A stretch of 64,000 bases of DNA from Marinospirillum sp031581385 (GCF_044810985.1 NZ_CP085242.1:2108001-2172000); one strand, 5' to 3'. Shown: positions 33,477 to 42,875, counted from the first letter of the stretch. A program made the numbers and translations. The notes: a model not told the origin generated them from the letters alone.

Positions 33477-34751
33477 TCAGTCAGCCGCCTTGAACTGGCC
33501 AACCAGGTTGGCCCTGCGGTTGCCGGGACGCGCCAGGAGCAACTGGCTGGTGCCGATGGCTCTTTCCATAAAAGCCCCTTCACAGTAGCAGAGATAATAC
33601 TCCCACATACGCACAAAACGCTGGTCGTAGCCCAGTTCCTTAACCGCCTCCAGCTCCTGCAAATAACGCAGCCGCCAGTCATTCAGAGTGCGGGCATAAT
33701 GATCACCGATTTCCTCCAGGTGCAACAGATTCATATCCGTCTGGCGCGCCAAGTGTTCCAGCAGAACCCTGTGACTGGGCAAAAAACCACCGGGAAAGAT
33801 GTGCTTCTTGATAAAGTCCACCTGCTTGAGCGCTTCCTTGTAGCGCTGATCAGGCACGGTAATCGCCTGAACTAGCGCCAGCCCATCCGGCTTGAGGCGC
33901 TCCTCCAGGGTTTTCAGGTAAATCGGCAGATACTGGTGACCCACCGCCTCAATCATTTCAATGGACACCAGCTTGTCATACTGGCCGCTCAAATCCCGGT
34001 AGTCGTCAAACAGAAGAGTGACTCTATCTTCCAGACCTTCTTCAGCCACCCTTTTTTGCGCGTGCTGCAACTGCTCGCGGGAAATCGTGGTAGTGGTCAC
34101 CCGGCAGCCATAGTGCTTGGCGGCATAAATCGCCATACCGCCCCAACCTGTGCCTATCTCCAGCAGGTGATCCTGCGGCTGTAAATCCAGTTTCTGGCAG
34201 ATACGTTCCAGCTTATAACCCGAGGCCTCTTCCAGAGTGGCTTCTGCATTCGGGTAAAGGGCACTGGAATACATCTTGTGTTCTTTATCCAGAAACAGCC
34301 GGAAGAAATCATTACCCAGATCATAATGGGCACTGATGTTGCGTCGGGAACCCTCGCGGCTATTGCGATTCAGGAAGTGCGCCAGGCGATTCAGGGGAGC
34401 GCCCAGCTGCTTGAACGGGTGATCCAGACGCTTGTTCAGCTCTTCAAGATTGCGCCCCATAATCCGGGTCAGCAACACCAGATTGCTGCAACTCCAGCGC
34501 CCCTCCATATAGGCTTCAGCAGCGGCCAAGGTGCCACCGAGAGTCACTTCCCGCCACATCTGGCGGTCATGAAAGCGCACGACAACAGACATCTCAGCAT
34601 CCGGCTGACCCAGTAGCCAAACCCCATCGGGGTCATGGATGTGAATACTGGCTCCATGAAGCCTGGCCATCCCGCGTAAAGCCATCTTTCTGAACAGACG
34701 GGTCGTCCAGCCTGCCCGATCTTCCGTGGTTAGAAATTTTTCAGCTTTCAT
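33477..34751 (-). CDS. Cyclopropane-fatty-acyl-phospholipid synthase-like SAM methyltransferase
   Basis: 424 residues of the Cfa family: N-terminal lipid-binding domain (about 1-140), then a SAM-binding fold with LEIGTGWGGMAIYA (197-210) and downstream SIEMIEAVGHQY. The canonical YSCxYW motif, whose Cys is part of the E. coli Cfa active site, reads MYSSALYP here (160-167). It may therefore methylate lipid acyl chains without forming a standard cyclopropane. It starts 3 bp after the DUF1365 gene with AAGGAG upstream, and is last in the operon. Its stop is 3 bp from the stop of the convergent EAL gene. Confidence 0.85.
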   Translation of the reverse strand: MKAEKFLTTEDRAGWTTRLFRKMALRGMARLHGASIHIHDPDGVWLLGQPDAEMSVVVRFHDRQMWREVTLGGTLAAAEAYMEGRWSCSNLVLLTRIMGRNLEELNKRLDHPFKQLGAPLNRLAHFLNRNSREGSRRNISAHYDLGNDFFRLFLDKEHKMYSSALYPNAEATLEEASGYKLERICQKLDLQPQDHLLEIGTGWGGMAIYAAKHYGCRVTTTTISREQLQHAQKRVAEEGLEDRVTLLFDDYRDLSGQYDKLVSIEMIEAVGHQYLPIYLKTLEERLKPDGLALVQAITVPDQRYKEALKQVDFIKKHIFPGGFLPSHRVLLEHLARQTDMNLLHLEEIGDHYARTLNDWRLRYLQELEAVKELGYDQRFVRMWEYYLCYCEGAFMERAIGTSQLLLARPGNRRANLVGQFKAAD

Positions 34752-34754
34752 GCG

Positions 34755-35510
34755 TTACACTCCTTTTTTGCCAGGATGAGCATAAACCGGGTTTTCTTTC
34801 AGCCACAGGCGCAAGGCTTCAAAATGAATCCCTGCGATCACCTTCAAAGTCATCCAGGGGTGACGAAGCAAAAGGCGGTTAATGGAGGTTCCCAGATCAT
34901 CTCGCCGTTTTAAAAGCAGGGTGGAGTCAAAGGGCACGTGACCATCCTTGTCCTGATTTTCCATATGCATCACCAACTGCTGGCCAGGTGTGGTGAACTG
35001 CCAGAGATAATCCTGATCCATGGGATTGAAAGGTGAAACATGCATCTGCTTGGCCAGACGCGCGGAATGCTTGTGGCTTTGCGGATCACAGGAAACAATA
35101 TAAGGCTGGCGTTCCTGCCAGGGCAGGTTGGAGACATCACCAACAACCGCCTGCAACTCTCCACTTTCATTGAAACAATAATAGAGGCTGATGGGGTTGA
35201 AGCAGATGCCACCATAGCGCAGGTGGGTCAGCAGAAAAACCTCACCTTGGGGGCGTTGGCCTGTCTGCTGTTCAACCTGATCCAATACGGCCTCTTTCAG
35301 GGGCAGGGAATGGGGGCGTAAATAGTCTTCGCGCCGAAAACGCACCCAGCGCCAGCGCCGACCACTGCGGGTGAAAGGCAGCTGCTCCAGTTCATCCAGG
35401 TTCAGCCAGCACATAAAAAGCTTGAAGGTGAATTCATGACGCGCCGGACTGAAACGCCGGTGCCTCAAGGTGCCGGTGTAAAAACGGCTGCTCAAGTTGG
35501 TTTTTTCCAT
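34755..35510 (-). CDS. DUF1365 family protein
   Basis: 251 residues with the typical DUF1365 start (LYTGTLRHRRFSP-like: FYTGTLRHRRFSPARHEF) and the core GGICFNPISLYYCFNESGELQAVV, shown in part. The biochemical role is unknown to me. The family is almost always encoded between a Cfa-like methyltransferase and an FAD oxidoreductase, as here, implying a part in acyl-chain modification. The start codon overlaps the FAD gene stop by one base (TGATG). Confidence 0.85.
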   Translation of the reverse strand: MEKTNLSSRFYTGTLRHRRFSPARHEFTFKLFMCWLNLDELEQLPFTRSGRRWRWVRFRREDYLRPHSLPLKEAVLDQVEQQTGQRPQGEVFLLTHLRYGGICFNPISLYYCFNESGELQAVVGDVSNLPWQERQPYIVSCDPQSHKHSARLAKQMHVSPFNPMDQDYLWQFTTPGQQLVMHMENQDKDGHVPFDSTLLLKRRDDLGTSINRLLLRHPWMTLKVIAGIHFEALRLWLKENPVYAHPGKKGV

Positions 35511-36808
35511 CAGAGCGTCACCCCCAGTTTTTCAGTTACGGCCAGGGCGCTGGCCACCCCATCTTCATGAAAACCGTTACGGCACCAGGCTCCACAAAAC
35601 CAGGTATGACGTTCACCATTCATCTGCTGAATGCCCTGCTGAGCCTGGATGCCCTCCAGAGTGAACACCGGGTGGGCATAACGATAACGCCCCAACACCT
35701 TTTCAGAGTCAATCATGGGGCTGTCATTCAGGGTCACACAGAAGGCGGTATCCTGCAGCTCCGGCTCAGCTTCCAGGCGCTGCAAACGACTCATGTTGTA
35801 AGTCAGACTGACCAGGGACTGATCGTCTTCCCCCGGCTGCAGCCGTGCCGGGTCACGCCGCCGGTAATTCCAGCTGGCCCAGGCACGGGGGCTGCGCGGC
35901 AGCAGGCGGGTATCTGTGTGCAGCACCACATCATTCATCCGGTAGGGTAGCTGCGCCAGCAGATGCTGTTCTTCATCACTGGCATCCTTCAACAAGGCCA
36001 GCGCCTGATCACTGTGGCAAGCCAGAACCAACTCATCAAACACCTCTTCGCCGTGGCTGGAAACCACTCTAACGCCCTCTTCCTGCCGATATACTGCGGT
36101 AACCGGAGTGGACAAGCGTATTCCTTCAGCAAAAGGGGCCGTCAGGGGCGCAATATAAGCGCGACTGCCGCCCTGAATCACTCGCCACTGGGGACGATTT
36201 TTAACGCTCAAGAGTCCATGATTTTTGAAAAAACGCACAAAAAACAGCACGGGAAACTCGCGCATGGCAGCGATTCCCGAAGACCAGATGGCCGCCCCCA
36301 TGGGCACCAGATAATCCTGCATAAAGGCCTGACCGTAAGCCTTGCGCTCCAGATAGGCACCCAGGGTTTCACCTTCGGATAGGAGACCGGCTTGCAGCTC
36401 CTGGGGCGCTTCCTGGTTAAAGCGCAGAATATCCCGAATCATCCCCAGAAAACGCGGGCTGAACAGGTTGCGACGCTGGGCAAACAGAGTGTTGAGATTG
36501 TTGCCATTATATTCCAGGCCGGAGACTTCACAGCTGACCGAGAAACTCATCTCCGTGGCCAGTGAAGGCACGCCCAGTTGCTCCAAAAGCTTGATGAAAT
36601 TCGGGTAGGTCCAGTCATTGAAGACAATAAAGCCGGTATCCAGGGCCCAGGTGCGCCCCTTGAACTCGACTTCTTGGGTGGCCGTATGCCCACCCAAGCG
36701 CTCTTCTGCCTCAAAAAGTGTCACCTGGTATTTGCGCGACAACAGATGGGCGGCCGTCATACCGGCAATACCGGAACCCACCACAGCAATTGATTTCTGG
36801 CTGTTCAT
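35510..36808 (-). CDS. FAD-dependent oxidoreductase (amine oxidase/desaturase-like, COG2907)
   Basis: 432 residues. The N-terminal FAD-binding motif VVGSGIAGMTAAHLL with EAEERLGGHTAT is followed by the amine oxidase-type fold, and the C-terminus has WFCGAWCRNGFHEDGVASALAV, which closes the FAD site. Relatives sit in cfa/DUF1365 clusters, and some take part in light- or singlet-oxygen-induced lipid modification. A desaturation or oxidation of acyl chains is inferred. It begins at the base after the SDR stop codon. Confidence 0.85.
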   Translation of the reverse strand: MNSQKSIAVVGSGIAGMTAAHLLSRKYQVTLFEAEERLGGHTATQEVEFKGRTWALDTGFIVFNDWTYPNFIKLLEQLGVPSLATEMSFSVSCEVSGLEYNGNNLNTLFAQRRNLFSPRFLGMIRDILRFNQEAPQELQAGLLSEGETLGAYLERKAYGQAFMQDYLVPMGAAIWSSGIAAMREFPVLFFVRFFKNHGLLSVKNRPQWRVIQGGSRAYIAPLTAPFAEGIRLSTPVTAVYRQEEGVRVVSSHGEEVFDELVLACHSDQALALLKDASDEEQHLLAQLPYRMNDVVLHTDTRLLPRSPRAWASWNYRRRDPARLQPGEDDQSLVSLTYNMSRLQRLEAEPELQDTAFCVTLNDSPMIDSEKVLGRYRYAHPVFTLEGIQAQQGIQQMNGERHTWFCGAWCRNGFHEDGVASALAVTEKLGVTL

Positions 36809-37564
36809 TCAGCGCACCATCCTCTGAGTCAAACGGGTACGAAGGAAAAAGGGCAGGCGTCCCAACCTGCGAACCACCTCCACAAAAAAACGGGGAACAC
36901 GAATTTCCGGCTGGCCTTTTCTCAGGCCCTTGATGATCTGTCGGGCTGCTTCCTCAGCTGAAATCCGCATCGGCATAGGAAAATCATTCTTATCGCTCAA
37001 GGGTGTTTTCACAAAGCCCGGATACACCACCGATACGCCAACCCCCTGAGCGGCCAGATCCACACGCAGACTCTCCATGAAATAACTCACTGCGGCTTTG
37101 GAAGCTCCATAGGCTTCGGCTCTGGGCAGCGGTGTGTAAGCAGCCGAGCTGGCAATAGCAACCAGATAAGGGTTTGCAGACTTTTCCAGCAGTGGCTGAA
37201 CAGCCTCCAGGGAATACACCAGGCCCATGAAATTGGTATCCATGACCCGTTTGATCAGTGCCGAATCCACCCGCCCTTGCTCCAGGTACTCACAGGTGCC
37301 TGCATTGAGTAGGACCATGTCCAGACCGCCCAGCTTTTCCTCAATCCTTTGGGCCACAGCCTGCAAGGCTTCAGGATCAGTCACATCCGCAGGGGCCACC
37401 TGAATGCGGCTGTAACGACGGGCCAGGTCTTCAAGACTGGAGGCTGACCGGGCCGTGATCACCAAGCGATGACCGGCCTGTGCCAGCTGTTCCGCCAACG
37501 CCAGACCGATGCCCGAACCGGCACCGGTAATCCAGATACGACTTGCGGCTTGCAACTGCTGCAT
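36809..37564 (-). CDS. Short-chain dehydrogenase (SDR) of the lipid-modification operon
   Basis: 251 residues. TGAGSGIG cofactor loop, NAG (LLNAGTCEY), Ser in IASSAAYTP and YGASK Tyr-Lys pair are present, with a C-terminal tail PRFFVEVVRRLGRLPFF that may associate with membrane. The start at ATG 37564 follows GGGAG; a GTG further upstream is not preferred. It sits between the SnoaL-like and FAD oxidoreductase genes. The substrate is unknown. Confidence 0.85.
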   Translation of the reverse strand: MQQLQAASRIWITGAGSGIGLALAEQLAQAGHRLVITARSASSLEDLARRYSRIQVAPADVTDPEALQAVAQRIEEKLGGLDMVLLNAGTCEYLEQGRVDSALIKRVMDTNFMGLVYSLEAVQPLLEKSANPYLVAIASSAAYTPLPRAEAYGASKAAVSYFMESLRVDLAAQGVGVSVVYPGFVKTPLSDKNDFPMPMRISAEEAARQIIKGLRKGQPEIRVPRFFVEVVRRLGRLPFFLRTRLTQRMVR

Positions 37565-37596
37565 GATCTTCACTCCCACACAGCAGCGCTACTCAA

Positions 37597-38028
37597 CTAG
37601 CCTGCCATGCGCTTTTTCAGGGCTGCTATCACACTTCTCAGAAGAGGTAGCTGTTCCCAGAGCATTTGTCCGCCATCAAAGAAATCTCTGTGGCAAACCA
37701 CCTTGTTGTCCTGCCAGTCCAGGCGACTGGCCCCTTCAACCCGAACCGGATTACCGGAATTGATACGTGGATGCCGGTAAGTCATCACCCAACTGCACCA
37801 GACCCGGTCACCCACAATATCCGGCTCGGAAAACTCAAATCCTATCTCAGTGACCCGAGCATAAAGCCGATCAAAGTAAGCAATCAGCTGCTCCAAACCC
37901 TCAACCTGATGCAGGGGGTCGGTAAAACTCACCTGCTTTGCATAATATTGATCCAGGTTCTTAGTAGAATTCTTGTCTAACTTTTGATAAAAGTCAAAGA
38001 ATTCTTGTACTCTTGCTTTACAGAGCAT
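37597..38028 (-). CDS. SnoaL-like/NTF2-fold protein
   Basis: 143-residue single-domain protein of the cystatin-like NTF2 fold. Visible are FFDFYQKLDKNSTKNLDQYYAKQVSFTDP-type start (shown in part), GLEQLIAYFDRLY, WCSWVMTYRHPRI and ASRLDWQDNKVVCHRDFFDGG. Relatives are usually encoded with the SDR-FAD-DUF1365-Cfa set. No catalytic assignment is possible. ATG at 38028 has AAGGAG 7 bp upstream. Confidence 0.75.
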   Translation of the reverse strand: MLCKARVQEFFDFYQKLDKNSTKNLDQYYAKQVSFTDPLHQVEGLEQLIAYFDRLYARVTEIGFEFSEPDIVGDRVWCSWVMTYRHPRINSGNPVRVEGASRLDWQDNKVVCHRDFFDGGQMLWEQLPLLRSVIAALKKRMAG

Positions 38029-38072
38029 GGACAAACTCCTTTGTGAAAGGTTTCAAGGCAGGTTGATCAGGC

Positions 38073-39584
38073 TTATTTTTCTTCCACCAGCGGCCAGGTC
38101 AGTTCGCTGATTTTCTCATTGCCGTCCCAGCTTTCCAGTTTGACCGGGAAACCCCAGAGGCTATAGAGGTGACGCAACACTTCCTGGGTGGGTTCACCGA
38201 GGTTACGGCGGTTGTGACGCACGTGCCTGAGGGTCAGGCTGCGGTCACCGCGCAGGTGGGCTTCCCAGACCTGGATATTGGGTTCTCTTAAGCTCAGGTT
38301 GTACTGGGCCGCCAGGGCCGAGCGTACCGCCCGATAGCCGGATTCATCATGGATGGAGCTGATTTCAATCTGGTTGTCTCTATCATCATCCACCACGGCA
38401 AAAAGGTGAAAATCGCGGATCACCTTGGGGGAAAGAAACTGCTGGATAAAGGATTCATCCTTGAAGTCGCGCATCGCCCAGTGCAGGGTTTCCAGCCAGT
38501 CCTGACCGGCAATATCCGGGAACCATTCCCGGTCTTCCTGAGTGGGGTTCTGGCAGATGCGCTTGATGTCCGTATAAATGGCAAACCCCAGGGCATAGGG
38601 GTTGATGCCTGAATAGTGGGGGCTGTCGTAATCCGGCTGCATCACCACGCTGGTGTGGGACTGTAAAAATTCCAGCATAAAGCCTTCATCCACCAGGCCT
38701 TCATCATAGAGGTCATGCATCAGAGTGTAATGCCAGAAGGTGGCCCAGCCTTCGTTCATTACCTGGGTCTGGCGTTGTGGATAAAAATACTGGGCAATCT
38801 TGCGCACAATACGCACCAACTCTCTTTGCCAGGGTTCCAGCAAGGGGGCATGCTTTTCGACAAAATACAGCAGGTTTTCCTGAGGCTCTTCAGGAAAGCG
38901 CGGTGGCCGGCTGGTTGACTCTTCCTGGCTGGTACCGGTGTTAGGCAGGGTGCGCCAGAGGTCATTGACCTGCTGTTGCAGAATGGCCTCTCTTTCCTGC
39001 TGACGTTCCCGCTCTTCCTGAGCGGATAGAGGCCGGGGACGCTTGTAGCGATCCACACCGTGACTTTGCAGGGCATGGCAGGCATCCAGCAGGGTTTCCA
39101 CGGCATCAATGCCATAACGCTCTTCGCATTCACTGACGTACTGGCGGGCAAACACCAGGTAATCAATGATGCCTTCGGCATCCGTCCAGGTGCGGAACAG
39201 GTAGTTGTTCTTGAAAAAGGAATTATGGCCGTAGCTGGCATGCGCCATCACCAACACCTGCATCATCAGGGTGTTTTCTTCCATCAGATAGGCAATGCAG
39301 GGGTTGGAGTTGATCACCAGCTCATAGGCCAGGCCCATTTGGCCTCGTTTGTAGGCCTGCTGTACCTTCAGAAAGTGTTTGCCGTAGGACCAGTGGTGAT
39401 AACCCACCGGCATGCCGGTGGCGGCATAGGCATCCATCATTTGTTCGCTGGAAATAACTTCAATCTGATTGGGGTAGGTATCCAGCCCATAGCTTGCGGC
39501 CAGGCGGGCAATTTCCTTTTCATAGTCCTGCAGCAGATCAAAAGTCCATTCACTGCCTCTGGCCAGGGGTTCACGTTGGCTCAT
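38073..39584 (-). CDS. SpoVR family protein (YcgB)
   Basis: 503 residues, the length typical of gammaproteobacterial SpoVR/YcgB proteins. Conserved blocks include GMPVGYHHWSYGKHF, YELVINSNPCIAYLMEEN and MAHASYGHNSFFKNNYLF in the N-terminal half and NEGWATFWHYTLMHDLYDEG later, His/Glu-rich motifs suggestive of a metal site. Function is unclear; E. coli ycgB is sigma-S dependent. The start overlaps the yeaH stop by 4 bp (ATGA), as in the common prkA-yeaH-spoVR operon. Confidence 0.93.
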   Translation of the reverse strand: MSQREPLARGSEWTFDLLQDYEKEIARLAASYGLDTYPNQIEVISSEQMMDAYAATGMPVGYHHWSYGKHFLKVQQAYKRGQMGLAYELVINSNPCIAYLMEENTLMMQVLVMAHASYGHNSFFKNNYLFRTWTDAEGIIDYLVFARQYVSECEERYGIDAVETLLDACHALQSHGVDRYKRPRPLSAQEERERQQEREAILQQQVNDLWRTLPNTGTSQEESTSRPPRFPEEPQENLLYFVEKHAPLLEPWQRELVRIVRKIAQYFYPQRQTQVMNEGWATFWHYTLMHDLYDEGLVDEGFMLEFLQSHTSVVMQPDYDSPHYSGINPYALGFAIYTDIKRICQNPTQEDREWFPDIAGQDWLETLHWAMRDFKDESFIQQFLSPKVIRDFHLFAVVDDDRDNQIEISSIHDESGYRAVRSALAAQYNLSLREPNIQVWEAHLRGDRSLTLRHVRHNRRNLGEPTQEVLRHLYSLWGFPVKLESWDGNEKISELTWPLVEEK

Positions 39585-40864
39585 GACTGCCCCTCCTTCT
39601 GAAAGAGTTCGCGGAATACCGGGTAGATTTCACTGGGCTCATAAAACTGGCGCATGGCAAAGCGGTCGGGGAAGGTGGACTGGATCTCGGAATAGGACTC
39701 CCAGAGCGCCTGATGAGCATGCGGCGTGATTTCCACATAGGCGAAATAGCTGACCCGAGGCAGCAGTTTGTTGCGCATCCAGTCCGCACAGACCCCGGAA
39801 TCATCGTCCCAGTTATCGCCATCGGAAGCCTGGGCAATGTAAGCATTCCAGCGGCTTGCGGGGTAACGGGCTTCGAGAATGCTGCTTGCCAGTTTCAAGG
39901 CACTGGAAACGATGGTGCCCCCGGTTTCTCGCGAGTAGAAAAACTCCTCTTCACCCACTTCTTTTGCCGTGGTGTGGTGGCGAATAAACACCAGCTCGAC
40001 TTTTTTATAGTTACGCTCAAGAAAAAGATACAAAAGCAGAAAGAAACGCTTGGCCAGCTCCTTGTGGCGTTCGGTCATGGAACCGGAAACATCCATGATA
40101 CAAATCATCACTGCCTGGGTTGCAGGCACAGGCTGCTGTTTCATGTGGCGATAGCGCAGGTCTTCATCATCCAGGTAGGGAATGGCAGCCAGGCGCTTTT
40201 GCAGTTGTTCAACCGCTTCCTTGAGCTCACGGATTCTCAGGGGATTACGCAGCGTCTGATCCTTGGATTCTTCTTCAGCCAACGCCTCTTCACATTCACG
40301 CAGTTCACGCTTGCTACCGGCCCCCATCGCCAAGCGCCGGGCATAAGCCGAACGCATGGAGCGCACCACATGCAAACGCGAAGGTGTGCCCTGGCGCACG
40401 ATGCCCCCATGCACGGGGCGGGTTTCATCGGTTTCCGTGAGTTCCTTGCGAACCAGATTGGGCAATTCCAGATCATCAAACAGAAAATCCATGAATTCAT
40501 CACGGGTCAGGGTAAAGGCAAACTCATCTTCGCCGCTGCCATCCTGGCCAGCGCCCTGACCTCCTGAGCCGCCGCCTCCACCGCCACCGGGTGGCCGGTC
40601 AATACGGTCGCCCTGGCGAAACTGCTTGTTGCCCGGATGCACCATATCCTTGCGACCCGCCTTGCCCTGCTGGAAAACGGGTTCACTGATGTCCCGATCA
40701 GGGATACTGACTTCCTCGCCCCTTTCCATATCCGTGATGGAGCGTTTTTTTACGGCTTCGTTGACCGCACGCCGGATATGCTTGCGGTAGCGCCGTAAAA
40801 ACCTCTGGCGATTAACCGCACTTTTGTTTTTTGCATTGGAGCGCCGGTCGATGAAATAGCCCAT
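39581..40864 (-). CDS. yeaH: YeaH/YhbH family protein (VWA-like)
   Basis: 427 residues. The N-terminus GYFIDRRSNAKNKSAVNRQRFLRRY is family-typical (shown in part). A Gly-rich linker of about ten Gly residues occurs near 100-112. The C-terminal half is a von Willebrand A-like domain with MDVSGSM (MIDAS-like DxSxS). It is thought to work with the PrkA kinase. ATG at 40864 with GAGG upstream is preferred over the GTG two codons earlier. Confidence 0.92.
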   Translation of the reverse strand: MGYFIDRRSNAKNKSAVNRQRFLRRYRKHIRRAVNEAVKKRSITDMERGEEVSIPDRDISEPVFQQGKAGRKDMVHPGNKQFRQGDRIDRPPGGGGGGGSGGQGAGQDGSGEDEFAFTLTRDEFMDFLFDDLELPNLVRKELTETDETRPVHGGIVRQGTPSRLHVVRSMRSAYARRLAMGAGSKRELRECEEALAEEESKDQTLRNPLRIRELKEAVEQLQKRLAAIPYLDDEDLRYRHMKQQPVPATQAVMICIMDVSGSMTERHKELAKRFFLLLYLFLERNYKKVELVFIRHHTTAKEVGEEEFFYSRETGGTIVSSALKLASSILEARYPASRWNAYIAQASDGDNWDDDSGVCADWMRNKLLPRVSYFAYVEITPHAHQALWESYSEIQSTFPDRFAMRQFYEPSEIYPVFRELFQKEGQS

Positions 40865-40888
40865 GCTCACCTCACTTGGTGGCCAGAA

Positions 40889-42811
40889 TTACTGGGATTT
40901 GCGTACCCGCAGATACCACTCTGACAAGAGGCGTACCTGTTTTTCGGTATAACCCCGTTCTTTCATGCGATCGACAAAGTCTTCATGTTTTTGCTGATCC
41001 GAAGTGGAAGCCTTGGCATTGAAGGAAATCACCGGCAGCAACTCTTCAGTATTGGCAAACATCTTGTGTTCGATCACGCTGCGCAGTTTTTCATAGCTCT
41101 GCCAACTGGGATTCTTGCCGTTATTCTGGGCGCGAGCACGCAACACAAAGTTGACCACCTCATGGCGAAAGTCTTTGGGGTTGGAAATTCCGGCCGGTTT
41201 TTCGATTTTTTCCAGCTCTTCATTGAGTGCCTGGCGATCCAGCATTTCCCCGGTTTCCGGATCACGAAATTCCTGATCCTGAATCCAGAAATCGGCATAG
41301 GTAACATAGCGGTCAAAGATGTTCTGACCATACTCGCTGTAGGATTCCAGGTAAGCGGTCTGGATTTCCTTGCCGATGAAATCGACATAACGCGGTGCCA
41401 ACCATTCCTTGATAAAACTCAGGTAGCGGTCATGGACTTCATCCGGGAATTGCTGCTGTTCGATTTGTTGCTCCAGAACATACATCAGGTGCACCGGGTT
41501 GGCGGCTGTTTCCGTGGAATCAAAGTTGAAAACCCGCGATAGGATCTTGAAGGCAAAGCGGGTGGACAAGCCATCCATGCCTTCATTGACCCCGGCTGCA
41601 TCCCGATACTCCTGAATGGATTTGGCCTTGGGGTCGGTATCTTTCAGGTTTTCACCATCATAAACGCGCATTTTTGAATAAACATTGGAGTTTTCCGGCT
41701 CCTTCAAACGTGAAAGAACCGAAAACTGCGCCAGCATCTTCAGGGTGTCCGGGGCACAGGGAGCTTCGGACAGGGAAGAGTTTTCCAACAGTTTTTTGTA
41801 GATGTTGATTTCTTCCGAGACCCGCAGGCAGTAGGGCACCTTGACGATATACACCCGGTCCAGAAAGGCTTCATTGTTGCGATTATTGCGGAAGGTCTGC
41901 CATTCCGATTCATTGGAGTGGGCCAGCACGATGCCTTCAAAGGGAATCGCACCCATGCCTTCAGTGGGGTTGTAGTTACCTTCCTGGGTTGCGGTCAGCA
42001 GTGGATGCAACACCTTGATGGGTGCCTTAAACATTTCCACAAACTCCAGCAGCCCCTGATTGGCATGGCAAAGGCCACCAGAAAAGCTGTAGGCATCCGG
42101 GTCATCCTGGGCATAATGCTCCAGTTTACGAATATCCACCTTGCCAACCAGGGCGGAAATATCCTGGTTGTTTTCATCACCCGGTTCGGTTTTGGCCAGA
42201 GCCACCTGATTAAGCCGGGAAGGATAGAGACGAACCACTTCAAACTGGCTGATATCACCGCCAAACTCTTCCAGACGTTTGGCGGCCCAGGGGGAAGGAA
42301 TGGCTTTCAGATAACGCCGGGGGATGCCGTATTCTTCTTCCAGCAGTTGACCGTCTTCTTCCGGGTCAAACAGCCCCAGAGGGGATTCATAAACCGGAGA
42401 ACCCTTGATGGCATAAAAAGGCTGATGCTCCATCAGCAGTTTCAGCCGCTCAGCCAGTGAGGACTTGCCACCGCCCACTGGCCCCAACAGGTACAGGATT
42501 TGTTTACGCTCTTCCAGCCCTTGGGCGGCATGCCGGAAATAGGAAACGATCTGCTCGATGGCCTCTTCCATGCCGTAAAACTCCGGAAAGGCCGGATAAC
42601 GACGGATCACCTTGTTCATGAAAATGCGGGAGAGGCGGGGGTCCTTGGCGGTATCAATAACTTCCGGTTCACCAATCGCCAGCAGCATGCGTTCGGCTGC
42701 AGTGGCATAGGCACTGGGCTCCTTACGGCAGAGTTGCAGGTAATCCTGCAGGCTCATGCTCTCCTGCTGAACCCTTTCATAACGGCTTTGTACACGGTCA
42801 AAAATACTCAT
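40889..42811 (-). CDS. yeaG: PrkA/YeaG serine protein kinase
   Basis: 640 residues: N-terminal AAA-type domain with P-loop GPVGGGKSSL (about 110-119), then the PrkA C-terminal domain. Segments such as GYFRHAA-like SYFRHAAQGLEERKQ, AHSNESEWQTFRNN and FAFKILSRVFNFD are characteristic. E. coli YeaG is a sigma-S-dependent kinase important in nutrient starvation. It is first in the run prkA-yeaH-spoVR and the lipid genes, with a sigma-S-like -10 element 57 bp upstream. Confidence 0.94.
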   Translation of the reverse strand: MSIFDRVQSRYERVQQESMSLQDYLQLCRKEPSAYATAAERMLLAIGEPEVIDTAKDPRLSRIFMNKVIRRYPAFPEFYGMEEAIEQIVSYFRHAAQGLEERKQILYLLGPVGGGKSSLAERLKLLMEHQPFYAIKGSPVYESPLGLFDPEEDGQLLEEEYGIPRRYLKAIPSPWAAKRLEEFGGDISQFEVVRLYPSRLNQVALAKTEPGDENNQDISALVGKVDIRKLEHYAQDDPDAYSFSGGLCHANQGLLEFVEMFKAPIKVLHPLLTATQEGNYNPTEGMGAIPFEGIVLAHSNESEWQTFRNNRNNEAFLDRVYIVKVPYCLRVSEEINIYKKLLENSSLSEAPCAPDTLKMLAQFSVLSRLKEPENSNVYSKMRVYDGENLKDTDPKAKSIQEYRDAAGVNEGMDGLSTRFAFKILSRVFNFDSTETAANPVHLMYVLEQQIEQQQFPDEVHDRYLSFIKEWLAPRYVDFIGKEIQTAYLESYSEYGQNIFDRYVTYADFWIQDQEFRDPETGEMLDRQALNEELEKIEKPAGISNPKDFRHEVVNFVLRARAQNNGKNPSWQSYEKLRSVIEHKMFANTEELLPVISFNAKASTSDQQKHEDFVDRMKERGYTEKQVRLLSEWYLRVRKSQ

Positions 42812-42867
42812 GGCGTCACCCCCTTTGCAAAACCTGTCCCTGCTCGAAGCAGGAATGCCTTACTTCC

Positions 42868-42875
42868 AGCATAGA
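42868..42875 (-). promoter_or_regulatory. Sigma-S-type extended -10 upstream of prkA
   Basis: TCTATGCT on the minus strand fits the RpoS -10 consensus KCTAYRCT at every position. There is no good -35, as is common for sigma-S promoters. The predicted transcription start is near 42861, about 50 bases before the prkA start. A small hairpin (CCTGCT-CGA-AGCAGG, 42839-42853) lies in the leader. Confidence 0.5.

Noticed and set aside
40555..40595. Gly-codon repeat in yeaH suggesting a slippage site or frameshift
   Set aside because: It encodes a flexible Gly-rich linker common in YeaH proteins, and the frame is intact on both sides.
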